From Neoceratodus forsteri (taxonomy: Eukaryota > Chordata > Ceratodontiformes > Ceratodontidae), in contig CM028132.1 in assembly GCA_016271365.2 (NCBI GenBank), positions 1,184,001,001 through 1,184,065,000 of the forward strand: DNA of 64,000 nt, in the 5' to 3' direction. This document shows positions 21,686 through 31,486 of the stretch, piece after piece; the first letter of the stretch is position 1; each line of letters starts with the position of its first letter. Position numbers and translations under genes: made by a program. The notes under the pieces were generated by a model. The model did no database searches and had not been told where the DNA came from. It saw nothing but the letters and a program-made list of their open reading frames with translations.

Positions 21686-22165
21686 GGGCAGCAGAAATGT
21701 AGCAGGTGCACCATGTAAACCTAACAGCATGGTGGTGAACTGATGGAATCCGAAAGGAGTGTCAAATGCAGTTTTGTCTCTGGATTCCTTAGCTAGGGGA
21801 ATCTGCCACTAAGCCTTGGTGAGCTCGAGGGCACTGGTGCACATTGCACTTCCCAATTTGTCCACCAAATCATCTATCCTTGACATAGGATAGCTGTCAA
21901 ATTCGGACACTTGAATAAGTTTCCTAAAATCAAAGCAGATTCTTACACCCCAGTCCTTTTTATTTACAGTCAAAACTGGTGATGACCAAGCACTTCTTGA
22001 CTCTTGTATGATACCCAACTCTTTCATGTTTTGTATTTCCTTAACCACGTCTGCTCGTAACCGCTCTGGTAATCTGTATGCCTTTTGTCTAATAGGGCGA
22101 GCATTCCCTGTCACTAGTACAAGCTCCTTGACCCCTTTTGCTTTGCCTGGCACTGTGGTAAAAGT
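21686..22165 (-). pseudogene. Gmr1-like reverse transcriptase, N-terminal half
   Basis: Starting just after integrase, the frame has VPGKAKGVKELV, RPIRQKAYRLPE, SRSAWSSPVLTVNKKDWGVR, CFDFRKL and YPMSRIDDLVDKLG, canonical Ty3/gypsy RT blocks 1-3. Near 21808 a TAG stop replaces the usual Tyr before WQIPL. After it the frame continues TPFGFHQFTTM and LGLHGAPATF (block 4) to about 21690, where DIRS gag takes over. The Y-L-D-D catalytic box is therefore missing. A one-base frame change separates it from the integrase frame around 22170-22180. Confidence 0.88.
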
Positions 22166-22179
22166 ACTGTTAAATGCCT

Positions 22180-23496
22180 TTAGTTAAAGTTATGAATTTC
22201 TGCGGTTTGTTCGGAGGTTAAGGAAACATTCGCCTTTACAGCTTCAGTAGTTACAGTTTCTTCCAGTCTGTCATAAGCTGTATCAATATCTTTTTTATCA
22301 GTTTCTGGTAAAACAAGCAAAGCAGCCTTTGGTGTTTTTTCAACCCATTGCTTCAGGAGGTCATCATGGTATAACTTGGTAGAATATTTCCCCATCAGGG
22401 GTCTCAATCTCATAGTTAACCCAGTATGTCTAAACACTTTATAAGGCCCTTGCCACTTCATTAACAGTTTATTTTCTGTAGTGGGTAACAGTAGCAAGAC
22501 ATTTTCACCTGGCTCAAAAACGTTTTCTTTTATCCCATGGTCATAATACACCTTCTGCTGGTTTTGGGCCTCTTCCTGATTACTACGGGCAATTTCAACA
22601 TATTTTGCCAGCTTCTTTCTCAGGGCATACATATAAGATGTAATAGACTGTTTCTGAGTGGGGCTATCTTCCCATATTTCTTTTATTACATCTAGTGGCC
22701 CTCTAGGTTGTCTACCATACAGCTTTTCAAATAGTGAAAAACCTGTTGAAGCTTGTGGCACTTCTCTGCAAGCAAAAAGCAAGTAAGGTAAATATCGGTC
22801 CCAATCTTTCCCTTTTACAAACCTTTTTAACATGCTTTTTAGGGTTGATTAAAATGCTCAACAACACCGTCTGTCTGAGGGTGATAAGGGGAGGTTCTTA
22901 TGTCAGTGAGACCTAGTAGTCGGTACAGCTCCTTGAGTAATGCAGCACCAAAATTACTGCCCTGATCATTGATAATCTCTTTTGGTATGCCCACCCTGCT
23001 GAAATGTTTGGCAAGCTCTGCTGCCACTTTTGGGGCTGTGACAGTACGCATAGGGAACTGCCTCTGGGTACTAAGTAGCATAGTCACATACTACCAAAAT
23101 GAATCGATTACCCTTTTTACTTTTGTCTAAAGGGCCAACAACATCCATTGTAATTCTCTCAAAAGACACATCTATCAAGGGTAAGGGCACCAGGAGTACC
23201 TTGTCTTTTTTTAGTCATGGGGCTACTTTCTGACATTCAGCACAAGAACTGCAATAGGTAACAACATCTTCATGAATTCCAGGCCAGTAAAATCTGTACA
23301 GCAATCTGGCAAGGGTGCAATCCCTCCCTGAGTGACCAGCCATAGGACTGTCATGTGCTATCTGTAACAACTCGGTTCTATACTTTCGTGGTATAACCAA
23401 TTGTTCTATCTGTTCCTGTGTCTGAGGTTTAACATAAACTCGGTACAGTAACCCATTACATTTTTTAAACACTGGTTCATCCTGTTCTTGTTTCAC
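22180..23496 (-). pseudogene. Gmr1-like integrase
   Basis: Zinc-binding H-H-C-C domain in frame 23496-23215: HDSPMAGHSGRDCTLARLLY followed by CSSCAECQK. A broken stretch (23214-23088) holds the first catalytic Asp region. The frame 23087-22839 has IINDQGSNF (second Asp) and SPYHPQTDGVVEHFNQ (catalytic Glu region). Frame 22833-22180 holds YLLFACREVPQASTGFS, a chromatin-tail-type C-terminus with MKWQGPYKV. Integrase inserts the cDNA into the genome. Two to three stops/frame changes inactivate it. Its C-terminus runs directly into RT with only about 30 bp between readable frames. Confidence 0.9.
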
Positions 23497-24208
23497 CCCA
23501 GCTGCTTAAAATAACCTTGGAGAGAAGCATCATTAGTTTGCTCAGAAACAAAATCACAGTTATCAGTCTAGTTTCAGCATTTTCATATTTTAACCATTTA
23601 TGTCCATCAGTCCTTTGTTGCCACTGTTGTTTCAGGCGTCTTCTTTCTTTCCTGGACTTTCGGATCTTGGAGCTGGGCTCAAACAAGTCTACATCAAAGT
23701 CACTGAAAGGAACAGTGTCTCCACCATCTGAGATTTTCTTTGCCTGTGCTCTTGTTACCAGTGCTGCTGAAACTGCAGGTTTCAGTTCCTCTGAGCTTAA
23801 CTCAGTAAATCCTAGACAGTCATTTCCAATAATCACAGGTACAGGTAACTTGGGTACTACCCCCACTTTCATTTGGTGCGGCACTCCATTAATATTCAGT
23901 GTCACTTTTGTGGTGGAATAGTATCATGTGTCCCTGTGGATGCAGATGACACCAGTACCTGGTCCTTTTGCACAGTGTTTTCCCAGCACTTCAACATGCA
24001 CTAGGGTCTGCCTGCTTCCTGAATCAGTAAGTCCCTTTACAGTCTTATCTCCCACCTTGACATCTGTTAAATACTTTCCCCAATTTGCCGAGGTCAAATC
24101 TGCTGCAGTGGTACTCTCTTTATTTTTATGGAAGTTTCTTGTGATATGGCCTGGCTTGTTATTTATAGCAAATGAAGTCTTTGGGTGCAGATTTGTTACC
24201 CCCACCAC
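23477..24208 (-). pseudogene. Gmr1-like zinc knuckle and aspartic protease region
   Basis: Frame 24208-23924 begins with a degraded single zinc knuckle (NKPGHITRNF, where flanking cysteines are lost). It then has KVGDKTVKGLTDSGS, the protease active-site Asp in a D-S-G form. Frame 23905-23477 continues with VPVIIGNDCLGF, the flap/second conserved block, and a basic linker (RKSRKERRRLKQ). The protease would cut the gag-pol polyprotein. A frame break lies between 23924 and 23905. Confidence 0.8.
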
Positions 24209-24778
24209 AGTTTTTATCTGATTTGGAGTTAGAGTGCCGGTCTTTGGCTGTTACCTCGCTGCTGCATGGTCTGTCTGGCCATCTGATAGTCCTCGGCCAG
24301 AGAAACAGCCTTTTCTACAGTTTCTGGTTGGTGTTCTTTCACCCAAAGTGGTACGTCTGTAGGCAGGATGTTGATGAACTGCTGCATTGCAAATGTGTCA
24401 ATGATCTGTGGGGCTGTTTTGCCCTCTGGTTGGAGCCATTTACTAAGGAGTTCTCTGAGTCGGGTGAATGAGGTGTACTACAGGGACTGGAATCTTTGCC
24501 TGTAGGCCTCTCCTGAGATGTATCTTTTCAGGATTTCTCTTTTCACAAGGTCATAGTTTTCCAACTGTGCAGTGTCCATACTGCCGTAGACAAGTTGGAT
24601 TTTACTTGTCAGGTAAGGTACCAGCCTGATTGCTGCTTTGGCAACTGGCAGGCTGCAGCAACTCTTTAAGTCGTTGTCAGGTATGCTTCGATATCATCCA
24701 AGGGACATAGCTTTGTAAGTTTAAGGCCTTTTAAATTGTTTTGTTGTTCTGCTGGACCTGTGCCAGATCCTCCAGATC
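24209..24778 (-). pseudogene. Gmr1-like gag capsid with SCAN-like C-terminal domain
   Basis: Minus-strand translation gives a proline/glycine-rich start, CPLDDIEAYL, then ISGEAYRQRFQSL, LRELLSKWLQPE, IIDTFAMQQFINILP, WVKEHQPETVEKAVSLAEDY. This helix pattern (about 24525 to 24280) closely matches the SCAN dimerisation domain, which is derived from Gmr1-type gag. Stops interrupt it (for example after RFQSL near 24477). The N-terminus is cut at about 24780 by the DIRS C insertion. Confidence 0.82.
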
Positions 24779-24783
24779 TTACC

Positions 24784-24935
24784 TCGAGAGGGTTCCTTCA
24801 GTAGGTCATCACATATAGGACTAGCGCCATCTGGCCTCTGGGCCACATGGCAGACTTTTCCAGCAATACCTGATGGGGACCGCCCATCTGACATCACGTG
24901 ACCGTCAGCATGGCTCTATATAATGGGCGGTCCCA
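24784..24935 (+). repeat. DIRS copy C left inverted terminal repeat with promoter
   Basis: TCGAGAGGGTTCCTTCAGTA begins it; the reverse complement of 30550-30715 matches for about 150 bp with small differences. It contains CACGTG (E-box, 24897-24902) and CTATATAATGGGCGG (TATA box about 24914-24921), then CAGT/CACC start-site-like sequence, about 105 bp upstream of the gag ATG. It is the likely Pol II promoter for the element. Confidence 0.85.
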
Positions 24936-25026
24936 CTCAGTCACCTCAGTAGACTTACTCAGCGATCGTCGTAGAAAGTTGTTTGTTCGGTTATAACGAT
25001 ATTTCTTCAATATTTACAGCTCTTCT

Positions 25027-27110
25027 ATGTCTTCTCCGACGAAGAAGTGTCAGTCTTGTGGCACTCAAATTCTGCATAAAGACAGCCATGTGAAGTGCAT
25101 CATTTGTTTGGGCCCGAACCATCCCACTTCGTCCTATCCAGACTGCCAGCCTTTCAATCAGGCCATGCGCAAGAGGAGACAACAGGCTCTCGAGGCCCAT
25201 CTCTTGAAGACCCGACTGGCCTCTTTAGAGAAACAAATGGAGCGCATTCTTGATTCTTCTTCTTCTTCTTCCCCCTCTAAAGATTGGAAAGAGAAGCACA
25301 AGGAGTGGCAGCACTCCATGGATGGTTCACAGACCAAGGTCTCTAGGCCCTCTACCAGCAAGGCCTCTCCCCAGCCACCTCCGCCTAAGGAACAGTCGGC
25401 AGCAGGGGATCCAGGTAAGTCTGGCAAACCCTCTGCAGTGGGCAAGTTGGCCACCAGCTCCTCTGATGGCCACAGCGCATCTGCCATTAAGTGGGCCCGG
25501 GCTTCCTCCGAGGACCGCTTGACCACCCGATGAGATTGGCTCCCCAAGCCTACGGACCTGCCTGGCCTCAGCTGTTAAGTCAGTTGGGGCTCCCCCCTCC
25601 CGCCCAGCCGTCTGGTCAGATGAGCGCCTCTGGCGATCGCACACATCGGCTCTCCGCCAGCGGCCTGGCGGCGCCTTCCACCCGGACGTCCAGCACGAGC
25701 CCAGGGAGACCGCCCCTCTCTCCCATTCTCCCCACTGGCAGCCTCTCCCTCTCTGGTCTGCTACCCTGGGCGAAGATAGTGCAGGGCCCCTGGATGTGGA
25801 ATGCACTTCTGGTCTAATCCCCACTCATCCTTGGGGGTCACTGGGATGGAGGTCCCTCCTCAGCCATCCAGCCCTACTGCGGAAGTACCTCCTGTCCCTT
25901 CAGGGGGGAATGTTCCTGTCCCGGCACCTGTTCCTGCTCTGGACAACGTTCCTCTATCGGATCTGGTGAGACCTACTCCGACGCCGGACCCTCTGATGAC
26001 TGTCTCCAAGCCAGAGCCCATACGACTGCCTCTGCCGCCGGCTTCTGTGCTAGACGAGGTCCCTCCGTCAGATCCCCTTTGTTGGGTCCTGGCGCCAGCC
26101 TATCTGATGCCGGACCCTTTTCTGGCACTGGATCTAGTGGTGCCGACTCCAATGCCGGTGGCCCCGATGCCGGCTCCCACTACGCCAGACCTGCCGCTGA
26201 GTTATACATCGACAGGCCCTATGTAAATACCTCCACCGTCAGGACTCCTGACGTTGGGTCACTATTTGCAACCCCGTACTGTCCCGCATTACCCCTTGAG
26301 GTATCCCTTGGACCACCCCCTGGCAGGTCCCCCTCCAGATTGGAGCAATATGGGACATTACTTCTCCGGCTACACCCTGTACCCAGGTTATGGATATTCG
26401 GGATGCCAGTGGTACCACTATCCGCCTCCCCAGGCTATCCCTCCTCCTCCTCCTCCTCCTCCACCCACTCTAGGCCCAACCGGATTTCAAGACCCTCATC
26501 CAGTCTTGGGCAGGGTGGCAGGAGGTGCGCACGGAGTTGGTGATGGACACAGACAGCAGACTCCCACTTCCCCACTCTCCTAGGTCCCCGTCACTGGTGA
26601 ACTCATCCCCTTCCACAGTTCACGTCATGGGGACTACATCCAAGGACATTGTTCTTCCAGATTTAGGAGACTATCCAGACGTGGGGGGATGATGATGATG
26701 AATCTTCAGAGGAGCCCTCGGACCATGAATCCCAGGTCCATAAGGGTAAGGTTTCTCCCAAGTCCCCACTGGAGGATCCTTCCTTTTCAGACTTCTTGAG
26801 GGCCATTCAACACCACTTTGAATGGGAGTCGGAGGAGCAGGATCCCATGCACCAGAGACTCGCCAAACATCTGGACCTGGAGTCTCTGTCCCCGATCCCT
26901 GTTCTTCCCTGGATTGGACCTCACCAGGACCTCACCACCACGATCTGGCAGATGCCTCATTTAATCCCGGTTGTTCCCAAGACAGTGAACAGAACTTACT
27001 GGGTACCTAAGGATGCCCCCTTCCTTAACGCACATCTGAAGGCTGACTCTGTCATGATCTCGGCTGCTCATGATCGCTCCTCAGCCTGCAGGACCAAGGT
27101 AAAGCCCTGA
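25027..27110 (+). pseudogene. DIRS copy C gag-like ORF (zinc finger, proline-rich), frameshifted
   Basis: ATG at 25027 follows the promoter. The first 168 codons carry a zinc-finger-like CQSCGTQ, HVKCIICLG, NHPTSSYPDC, a basic coiled segment and a serine/proline-rich tail, stopping at 25531. Further frames (25801-26226, 26079-26543, 26254-26583) are proline-rich, with a CCT/TCC repeat encoding polyproline at about 26440-26463. Frame 26796-27110 has VPKTVNRTYWVPKDAPFL and ends KVKP. The protein presumably packages element RNA. The S-A-Y-D-A-A-D-A-S block seen in copy B is missing, so there may be a deletion near 27060. Confidence 0.7.
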
Positions 27111-27489
27111 GGTCCATGCGGTCCATGTACCGATCGGGCACCCAACAACAGCAGCCCTTTTGGAAAAGGACCTGGAAGCAGAGGAAGCAGGCCCTGGACT
27201 GGCACCAGGGCATGCATAAGTCCACGGGTACCACTACCCGCCCGCCTCCAAGAACCAGAGATGATCAGAGGGTTCTCCCCCTGCCCATCCTGCCACTTCC
27301 TGACTCCCTTGCCCAACCCCCTCCTCAGCCTCAGTGTGAGGAGCCGGGGGGGGGTTTGCTCACCACGCGCAGGAGTGGCAGAGCATCACCTCCGATGCGT
27401 GGGTCCTGCAGCTAGTGTCCCTAGGACACACCATAGAGTTCCTGGAGTTTCCTCCAGATTCTCCTCCCAGAAGGTCAGCCTACTCCTGA

Positions 27490-28347
27490 GACCAGGCTCT
27501 TCTCATAAGGGAAGAAATCCAAAATCTCTTGCTCAAAGAAGCCATAGAGATTGTTCCCCTCCGTCAAAGGGGAAGGGGGGTTTACTCCCATTTCTTCCTG
27601 GTTCCAAAAAAGTCAGGTGAGCTGCGACCCATCCTCGACCTGAGCAGTCTCAATCTGTTTGTCGAGTACAAAAAGTTCCAGATGTTGACACTTCAAAGCC
27701 TCCTCCTTCTCCTTGTGGAGAATCAGTGGCTTTGTGCTCTGGATATGCAGGATGCGTACCTACACATCCCAATCTTTCCCAGCCACCGCCGGTTCCTGCA
27801 GTTTTGTTTCCAAGGGGAGCATTTCCAGTTCTGGGCTCTCCTCTTTGGCCTTTCTTCGGCGCCTTGGGTCTTCACCAAGTGCCTTGCGGTGGTGGCGGCT
27901 GCCCTGCGACACCAGGGCATAGCGGTTTTCCCTTACCTGGACGATTGACTGATTTCGGCCCCATCCAGGGAGTCTCTCCTGGAAGCTCTATCTTCTGCTC
28001 TGGACTTGTTTTCCAGGCTGGGGGTTACACTCAGTTTCCTCAAGTCGTCCCTTATTCCCACCCAGAGGCTGCAGTTTATCGGGGCAGTTTTGAATACTGT
28101 CCAGAGCAGAGCCTTCCTACCTCCAGACAGGATGGAGACCCTGATCAGACAGGCCTCCTTAGTGGCCTCTTCCAGGACCCTCCCAGCCAGGGAGATCCTC
28201 CGGCTGCTAGGTCTGATGGTGGCCTCCATCACAACAGTTCCCCTTGTGAGGCTCCATATGAGAATCTCTCAGTGGTCCTTATGGGTGCAGTGGGATCAAC
28301 TCCTGGATGATCTGGACCATCCGGTACTTGTGTCATCCTTGGTTTAG
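27490..28347 (+). pseudogene. DIRS copy C reverse transcriptase
   Basis: Frame 27529-27948 holds the fingers/palm: SHFFLVPKKSGELRPILDLS, CALDMQDAYLHIPIFP (first catalytic Asp), LLFGLSSAPWVFTK and PYLDD (catalytic pair). A TGA stop directly follows Y-L-D-D where relatives (copy B) have Trp. Translation continues in the same element with LFSRLGVTLSFLKSSL, RLQFIGAVLNT and REILRLLGLMVASITTVPL (thumb, 28006-28347). A single G-to-A change could explain the stop. Upstream frame 27261-27620 is a shadow joining gag to RT. Confidence 0.9.
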
Positions 28348-28806
28348 AGAGATTTGAACTGGTGGATGGATCCCTGCAATCTGTCTTTGGGTCTTCCTTT
28401 CAGGAGCCCAGCCCCCTCGACATTTCTGACTACGGATGCCTCGAACATGGGTGAGGGGGTGCACTTGGGGGAGCACCAAGCCCAGGGACTCTGGTCCAGC
28501 TTGGAGATGTCATTGCACATCAACGTCCTGAAGATGAGAGAGGTCTTGTACGTACTGCAGGCATTCTAGACTCTTCTTCCTTGGGGATCACTGCTCATCC
28601 AGATGGACAATATGTCAGGCATCTGGTACATCAACAAACAAGGAGGAACTCGCTCGTACCCCCTTTGCAGGGAGGCGATGAGAGTGTGGAACTGGGCAGC
28701 CCAACACGACCTGTTTTTAACAGCCGTGCACGTTCCAGGAGTTCAGAACATCCTGGCGGACAGTCTTAGCAGATCTCTGACACTCAGTCACGAATGGGAA
28801 CTCTAA
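28348..28806 (+). pseudogene. DIRS copy C RNase H
   Basis: Frame 28354-28569 has TFLTTDASNMGEG (first Asp) and LHINVLKMREVLYVLQAF, where relatives have L-E-M and here Lys replaces the usual Glu. Frame 28603-28806 has QMDNMSGIWYINKQGG (third acidic residue) and VPGVQNILADSLSR (last Asp). A TAG stop after LQAF (28568) breaks it. It removes RNA from RNA-DNA hybrids during cDNA synthesis. Confidence 0.85.
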
Positions 28807-29149
28807 ATCAGGAAGTGGCAGATTCTCTCTTCCTAAAGTGGGGGCATCCAGAACCCGACCTCTTCGCCTCCCCTTACAATGCAAAACTTCACAGTTTTTG
28901 CTCGCTCGTTCCAGGGCGTGGTGCTTTCTGGCACAACACATTGTCTCTCTCTTGGACAAGGACATTTTTGTATGCCTTCCTTCTGTTTCCCATTCTCTAG
29001 AGGGTTCTCCTCAAGCTTCAGGCAGAGAAGGCACAGATGACTCTCATCACCCCCCTCTGGCTGAGACAGATTTGGTTCCCACTTCTACAACAGCAAGCAG
29101 AGGAACCCCCGGTTCCACTTCCACTGACACATGACCTCTTGACGCAGAA
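28807..29149 (+). pseudogene. DIRS copy C region between RNase H and recombinase
   Basis: Contains WGHPEPDLFASPYNAK and, after frame changes, a segment reading EKAQMTLITPLW-like (about 29028-29058). Both blocks recur in copies A and B. In many DIRS elements this interval holds a methyltransferase-like domain; I see no clear catalytic motif (N/D-P-P-Y/F), so I leave the function open. Confidence 0.5.
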
Positions 29150-30235
29150 TCAAGGCCGGCTCGTGCATCTGGGGCTCAGGACCCTGCACTTACATGCGTG
29201 GCTCCTGCAGACATAGCGATTTTTCGCACTGGGTTCTCCACTAGAGTTGCCCAAGTCATGGTTGAGGCTAGAAAGCCCTCTAACCGCTCCACTTATGCCA
29301 TGAAGTGGAAGCGTTTTTCCATTTGGACGGCTTCCAAATTTTGGAACCCCTTTTCTTGTTCTGAACCGCAAGTCATGGAATACCTCCTCCATCTTTCAGA
29401 TTCAGGCCTTTCCTATTCTTCTTTGAAGGTCCACCTTTTGGCCATTTCAGTGTACCACGAGCTGGTGGATGGTAAACCCGTGGCTCACTTGGAAATCTCA
29501 AAAACCTTTCTGAAAGGGATTCTCCATCTGAAACCACCCTACACCACCTTGGGAAATTAAATTTTGTTTTGGAGAAGCTCCCTCTCCCACCTTTTGAACC
29601 AGTGATGAGATGTGATTTGCGCTACCTTTCATGGAAAGCACTGTTTTTGGTTGCCGTTACTTCTGCTCGAAGGATTTCAGAGCTTCAGGCTCTAGTGTGC
29701 AAGGAGCCATATTTAATTTTCCATAGGGACCGGGCGGTCCTCAGAACAAATCCTAAGTTCTTACCTAAGGTGGTGTCGGAGGTCACTCTGAACCTGACAG
29801 TAGAGCTCCCAGTTTACTATCTGTCCCCTGCGAATAGAGGTGAGACGCTCCTGCACACAATGGATGTGCATCGTATCCTCCAGTGCTATACCCATCGAAC
29901 CAAAGAATTACGGAAGGTCGACCAACTCTTTGTTTCCTTCACCCCCAAATCCTTGGGGAAAGCTGTCTCTAAGCAGTGCCTGTCCAAGTGGTTAGCCAAC
30001 TGCATCCGTTTCTGTTATCAGAAGTATGACAAACCTCTGCCGGGGTCTGTGAGAGGTCATCCACTAGGGGCATGGCTGCATCCACAGCTTTCTTGTGTAA
30101 TGTTTCTGTGACAGATGTTTGTACAGCAGCAACTTGGAGTTCTATCCATACCTTTACCAAGCATTACAGTCTGGACATTGCTTCTAGGTGGAGGGCAGGT
30201 TTTGGCCTAGCTGTGCTGCAGGGCCTTCTGTCCTA
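29150..30235 (+). pseudogene. DIRS copy C tyrosine recombinase
   Basis: Frame 29198-29560 is the N-terminal core-binding region (VAQVMVEARKPSNRSTYAMK, SDSGLSYSSLKVHLLAIS). Frame 29569-30111 is the catalytic domain: TSARRISELQ with the first catalytic Arg, KQCLSKWLANCIRF, and VRGH with the catalytic His. One base is missing after GGTCAT near 30060, so the S-T-R-G arginine box continues in another frame. AATWSSIH and TKHY (Tyr nucleophile, about 30157-30168) follow. All active-site residues are thus present across two frames. A stop at 29559 also separates the halves. Confidence 0.9.
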
Positions 30236-30344
30236 GGCTGGTTACACTCTGGTTTTCCTTTTTTGTTGTTGGAGTTTCTCCTCCTCCCGTGTTTCTCTTG
30301 ATCTCTACTAGGAGGGACTGCTTGGGACTCAGTCCTATATGTGA

Positions 30345-30450
30345 TGACCTACTGAAGGAACTCTCTTGAAGTAAGATAGTACAGTTACGAAGGAACTTAA
30401 CCATAACAGTAGATCTTCGAGAGAGGTTCCTTCAGTAGGTCATATTTTTC
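30345..30450 (+). repeat. DIRS copy C internal complementary region
   Basis: Holds GATGACCTACTGAAGGAACT (30344-30363) and its inverse GGTTCCTTCAGTAGGTCAT (30425-30443) around AACAGTAGATCTTCGAGAG. These sequences correspond to the outer ends of both terminal repeats joined head to head, the arrangement used in DIRS elements to template circle closure. Confidence 0.75.
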
Positions 30451-30544
30451 CCCTCCCTCCTTCACCCTTTTTTCTTTTGGGACTCCAGAGTCTGTTCCTT
30501 CCTGCTGTCAGGCCTTTTCTGGGCTCTGTCGGGAAAACTGGAGG

Positions 30545-30750
30545 GTGGCCGTAGGGACGGCCCACTATATAGGGCCAGGCTGACATTGGTCACATGATGT
30601 CAGGTGGGCAGTCCCCCATCAGGTATTGCTGGAAAAGTCTGCTGTGTGGCCCAGATGCCAGATGGCGCTAGTCCTATATGTGATGATCTACTGAAGGAAC
30701 CTCTCTTGAAGATCTACTGTTACAGTAAGTTCCTACATAATTGTACTTTT
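30545..30750 (+). repeat. DIRS copy C right inverted terminal repeat with 3' extension
   Basis: Reverse complement of the left repeat for about 150 bp (includes CTATATAG near 30570, CACATGAT, GCAATACCTGATGGG on the other strand). It then extends by GATCTACTGTTACAGTAAGT and ends TAATTGTACTTTTT at about 30750. The extension is shared with copies A and B. CAGTAAGT looks like a splice donor but I have no evidence it is used. Confidence 0.85.
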
Positions 30751-31486
30751 TGATAGCTTGCAAGGCATCCAGGAAGCATCGGATGAGCAGGAGCAGTTAT
30801 AAAATTCGCAAGGAGTGTTTTATTATTATTAACAGCAGCAAAATAAAAAATATAAATTGTTCAGTATAACTATTTACAAAGGCAGTACAGATGCAGAAAA
30901 CAAAGTCCTTCATCTGACAATGTCTCTAATTACAAGTTTCAGTTTTGCTCTCTGCCTAACAAAAGCATTGCTGCTCTTTTTATAAGTGTCTGGGAGTTTG
31001 TTAAGAAGACAACCTGTTTTTTACAAGATGTTCTTGTCAGTTTCCTTCCTTGCAGGTGCAAAAAAACAGTACACGGTGTCCCAGAACTGACCTCCTGTTG
31101 ACAGCTGTGCAAAAGAGCTAGTGTTGTATTCCAGTTTAACCCCCTAGGTGCCAAATAGCTTTTTGCAATAATTTAAACAATATAACTATATGCATTTTCA
31201 AACCAAGGGATCCCAGTTTCATATAAAGATTCATGCATATTTTATAACTTCAGATATGCAAGGGGTAGAAAAGACAGAAACAGCAAGTGAAGACAGAGAG
31301 ATAGCCGGGGGGGGGGGATAGCGAGACCGTTGGAGTGGCCAGTTCCTAGGTCTCACAAGAAAATTTGACTAGTCAGACAAGAGACAGAACAGAAGCGGAT
31401 AAAATAGTTCCTTGCGTTTAATTATTTCTACGTAACAAATCTTTTTACATAACAAATGGGACAGGGTCTTATTCAACCCTGTCACA
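30751..31486 (-). repeat. Probable 5' LTR of the Gmr1-like element
   Basis: On the minus strand this 736-bp block begins TGTGACAGGG at 31486 and ends GCTATCA at 30751 (TG...CA). It holds a TATA box (TTATAAAAAG at about 30974-30983) and an AATAAA signal (30819-30824) about 155 bp further on, the expected U3-R-U5 layout. It lies directly upstream of the gag in the same orientation, separated only by DIRS C. The opposite LTR is not in the window, so identity between LTRs cannot be tested. No primer-binding site is visible because DIRS C abuts it. Confidence 0.65.

Larger units (their letters stand above)
17890..21690 (-). mobile_element. DIRS-like retrotransposon copy B, 5'-truncated
   Basis: On the minus strand: gag C-terminal part (21680-21130), RT (21110-20300), RNase H (20269-19500), tyrosine recombinase (19440-18431) and the terminal module (18345-17890) ending in the shared AATTGTACTTTTTTG. 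The gag 5' part and left inverted repeat are missing; the element abuts a Gmr1-type RT at about 21690. All domains match copies A and C in order, but each is interrupted by stops or frameshifts. Confidence 0.88.
21686..24780 (-). mobile_element. Gmr1-like Ty3/gypsy retrotransposon body (gag-PR-INT-RT order), 3'-truncated
   Basis: Read on the minus strand the domains come as SCAN-like gag, protease, integrase, then reverse transcriptase. Ordinary Ty3/gypsy elements place integrase last. INT-before-RT is the hallmark of the Gmr1 group described in deuterostomes, whose gag capsid is considered the source of the mammalian/tetrapod SCAN domain. The element ends abruptly in the RT palm at the DIRS B junction, and its 5' LTR appears at 30751-31486 beyond DIRS C. 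RNase H and the 3' LTR are not in the window. Confidence 0.88.
24781..30750 (+). mobile_element. DIRS-like retrotransposon copy C, nearly full length, inserted in the Gmr1 element
   Basis: This is a six-kb element with a left inverted terminal repeat (24784-24935), gag-like ORF (25027-27110), RT (27490-28347), RNase H (28348-28806), tyrosine recombinase (29150-30235), internal complementary region (30345-30450) and right inverted repeat (30545-30750). It lies between the gag and the LTR of the minus-strand Gmr1 element, in opposite orientation. Breaks are few (a stop next to the RT catalytic box, single-base frameshifts), so this is the youngest of the three DIRS copies. Confidence 0.93.

Noticed and set aside
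25158..25824. Long minus-strand frames opposite the DIRS C gag
   Set aside because: They mirror the GC-rich, proline-rich sense ORF; no motif of their own and the sense strand fits DIRS gag.
30721..30740. CAGTAAGT at DIRS right ends as a used splice donor
   Set aside because: It is part of the conserved terminal repeat in all three copies; nothing in the window shows splicing from it.
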